Assembly: GCA_963718295.1 (NCBI GenBank) | Contig: CAVQYV010000001.1 | Location: 31,695 to 95,694, forward strand | DNA from: CAVQYV01 sp963718295 [NCBI: uncultured Methylomirabilota bacterium] | GTDB lineage: Bacteria; Methylomirabilota; Methylomirabilia; CAVQYV01 | Direction: 5' to 3' | DNA: 64,000 nt | Shown: piece by piece, positions 63,061 to 64,000 of the stretch | Layout of the letters: each line of letters opens with the position of its first letter | How positions within the stretch are numbered: position 1 is the first letter of the stretch | Notes under the pieces: generated by a model | Told to the model about the DNA's origin: nothing | The model's input: only the letters and a program-made list of their open reading frames with translations | The model's database searches: none | Position numbers and translations under genes: made by a program

Positions 63061-63258
63061 TCACCCCCTTTCCTTCTTCAGCTGTGACTGCTTCAGGATG
63101 CTGTTCAAGGTGCCGGCGGCCAAGTCATCTCCCAAGCGCCCTGCGATCGTCACTCTCCCTGGCTTAATCCGATGTTTGTACTGGCGATGATCGCCCTTTG
63201 TCACCACGATATACCATCCATCATCCTCAATCATCTTGAGCACATCGCGCACCTTCAT
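63061..63258 (-). CDS. hicA: HicA-type toxin, second module (65 aa)
   Basis: VRDVLKMIEDDGWYIVVTKG and DHRQYKHRIKPGRVTI contain the HicA core with the catalytic His in the usual place. GDDLAAGTLNSILKQSQL closes the fold. ATG at 63258 is preferred because it gives standard length; GGGGAC lies upstream. Confidence 0.9.
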   Translation of the reverse strand: MKVRDVLKMIEDDGWYIVVTKGDHRQYKHRIKPGRVTIAGRLGDDLAAGTLNSILKQSQLKKERG

Positions 63259-63379
63259 CCTGAATTGTCCCCTGTAGACAAAACTGGCAAATCTCAAGTT
63301 GCGCTGACATGGAGCCCTTCACCTCTTCATGATACCGTCATATGCGACGTTGACGTTTCGGGCATACATCCGATTTCCC

Positions 63380-63688
63380 TCAAGCAGGCTTCAATCCATA
63401 TATGCGCACCCTGTTTCGATTCAGGCTTCTCCTGATATAGGGGTTTTTCACTGCCCCTTCTTGAATGACGTCTACCTGACTTCCCAATTGCTGCTCGAGC
63501 TTCGTCTTCAGCTCAAAGTACCGGTCAAATAGCTTTTCCAGGCCCTCGAATTCCACGAGGACATCGATATCGCTCCGACCGGGCTGGAAATCATCTCTTG
63601 CTGCGGAGCCAACCAAGTCGAGGCGCTTCACTCGAAGATCCTTGCAGATTTTCTCGGCACTGCTCATGTGTTCTTCTATCTTGAACAT
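63380..63688 (-). CDS. MNT-type nucleotidyltransferase, orphan (102 aa)
   Basis: VGSAARDDFQPGRSDIDVLVEF is the GS-x10-DxD signature, and DVIQEGAVKNPYIRRSL the C-terminal end of MNT/MntA proteins. No HEPN gene is adjacent; the nearest downstream gene is a hicA. ATG at 63688 is chosen; 63667 is another candidate. It may pair with a HEPN protein outside the window or act alone. Confidence 0.82.
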   Translation of the reverse strand: MFKIEEHMSSAEKICKDLRVKRLDLVGSAARDDFQPGRSDIDVLVEFEGLEKLFDRYFELKTKLEQQLGSQVDVIQEGAVKNPYIRRSLNRNRVRIYGLKPA

Positions 63689-64000
63689 ATAGACACGCCG
63701 ACTCCTCGGGCCCAGCACGGCCTCTGCCCTCGCCGCGCTCCTCGCTGACCGACATATAACAGAAGCTTGGGGGGTTGTCAATTCCGGGGCGGGAAGGGGC
63801 CGAGGAAGGGGGTTCCCCCTCCCAGTTTCACCGAATACCTCCTTGGTTCTTGCCGCTTTCCTCAGGAGACAAAAGGAAGGCAGGGCCATCTCTGACCTTG
63901 CCCTCTCCGGGGTACTCTGCAAAACATGATTCCGCGCAACTATCACCTACCCTTTTGTTAAGCGCCTTTCATCTTTCCCTTCATCAGAACCCGGATCCGC
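63689..64000. other. Right-edge intergenic region with a fourth family hairpin
   Basis: The hairpin at 63870-63905 is the only recognisable element. A minus-strand open frame of 13 codons enters from the window edge and ends with TAA at 63958-63960, possibly the end of a gene outside; the hairpin would lie about 50 bases after it. Nothing else is seen. Confidence 0.45.
63870..63905 (-). terminator. Family hairpin near the right edge
   Basis: GGCAGGG (63879-63885) and CCTTGCC (63896-63902) pair with one G-T wobble; on the minus strand TTCCTTTTGTC follows. It belongs to the family at 57211, 59776 and 61578. Confidence 0.5.

Noticed and set aside
63958-64000. Gene entering from the right edge
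   Set aside because: Only 13 codons are visible, too few to support a call; mentioned in the edge entry.

Overview
The window reads as a chromosomal segment of a moderately GC-rich, Gram-negative, probably anaerobic or microaerobic bacterium. An outer-membrane barrel protein and a membrane-fusion ABC exporter argue for a diderm. Two rubrerythrins, an octaheme c-type cytochrome, ferredoxin:thioredoxin reductase, FmdE and FmdB proteins, cobalamin adenosyltransferase and SelA argue for an anaerobic redox lifestyle. The mix resembles uncultured Desulfobacterota (former Deltaproteobacteria); this placement is inferred, because no rRNA gene lies here.

Layout. 1-2.9 kb: a minus-strand catabolic-looking operon (DeoC-like aldolase, SDR, two cupins, a second SDR cut by the window edge). 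3.1-4.4 kb: three small zinc-binding proteins (FmdB, FmdE, helix-turn-helix with zinc ribbon). 4.5-11.1 kb: redox genes: a frameshifted exported nitroreductase, a TlpA-like thioredoxin, a QueG-like iron-sulfur protein, a Tat-exported flavoprotein, and a glutaredoxin / ferredoxin-thioredoxin reductase / frameshifted peroxiredoxin-like lipoprotein run. A MazF toxin remnant sits among them. 11.1-18.9 kb: octaheme cytochrome, CobO, a URO-D-family protein, a stand-alone GMP-synthase ATPase, a beta-propeller protein, an exported metallothionein-like protein and a B12-type radical SAM enzyme. 19-32 kb: NYN/OST-HTH protein, SIMPL protein, a PAS-only sensor beside a truncated kinase start, an outer-membrane protein, two rubrerythrins, a prephenate dehydratase-ACT-dehydrogenase fusion whose dehydratase part has lost its middle, a family-5-like uracil-DNA glycosylase, and an Smr protein. 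32-39.6 kb: an ABC ATPase, a methyltransferase and a four-gene ABC-2 exporter operon. 39.8-44.2 kb: a glycosyltransferase-like protein, ketopantoate-reductase family, CorA and GalT.

44.2-52.7 kb is a dense housekeeping operon on the minus strand: MOSC protein, selA, a conserved unknown, tmk, holB, ricT-like PSP1, metG, and a TatD nuclease fused to a radical SAM domain. 53-58.7 kb: Ppx/GppA, HNH endonuclease, frameshifted LysM protein, uvrB and a DUF362 protein.

57.1-64 kb is accessory. It holds a HEPN/MNT pair, an orphan MNT protein, two HicAB modules with opposite gene order, a 100-bp element with perfect 23-bp inverted repeats plus a decayed copy, four related terminator hairpins, and two secreted beta-barrel-like paralogs. 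Each paralog is preceded by a homologous leader of about 370 nt. The leaders share several hairpins, one with a compensatory base-pair change. Their promoter regions are nearly identical and carry a G tract of 10 or 11 bases between candidate -35 and -10 elements. This duplicated leader system is the most novel-looking item.

Three genes (near 5.0, 10.3 and 54.7 kb) carry single-base frameshifts. They could be real pseudogenes or assembly errors, and raw reads would decide.
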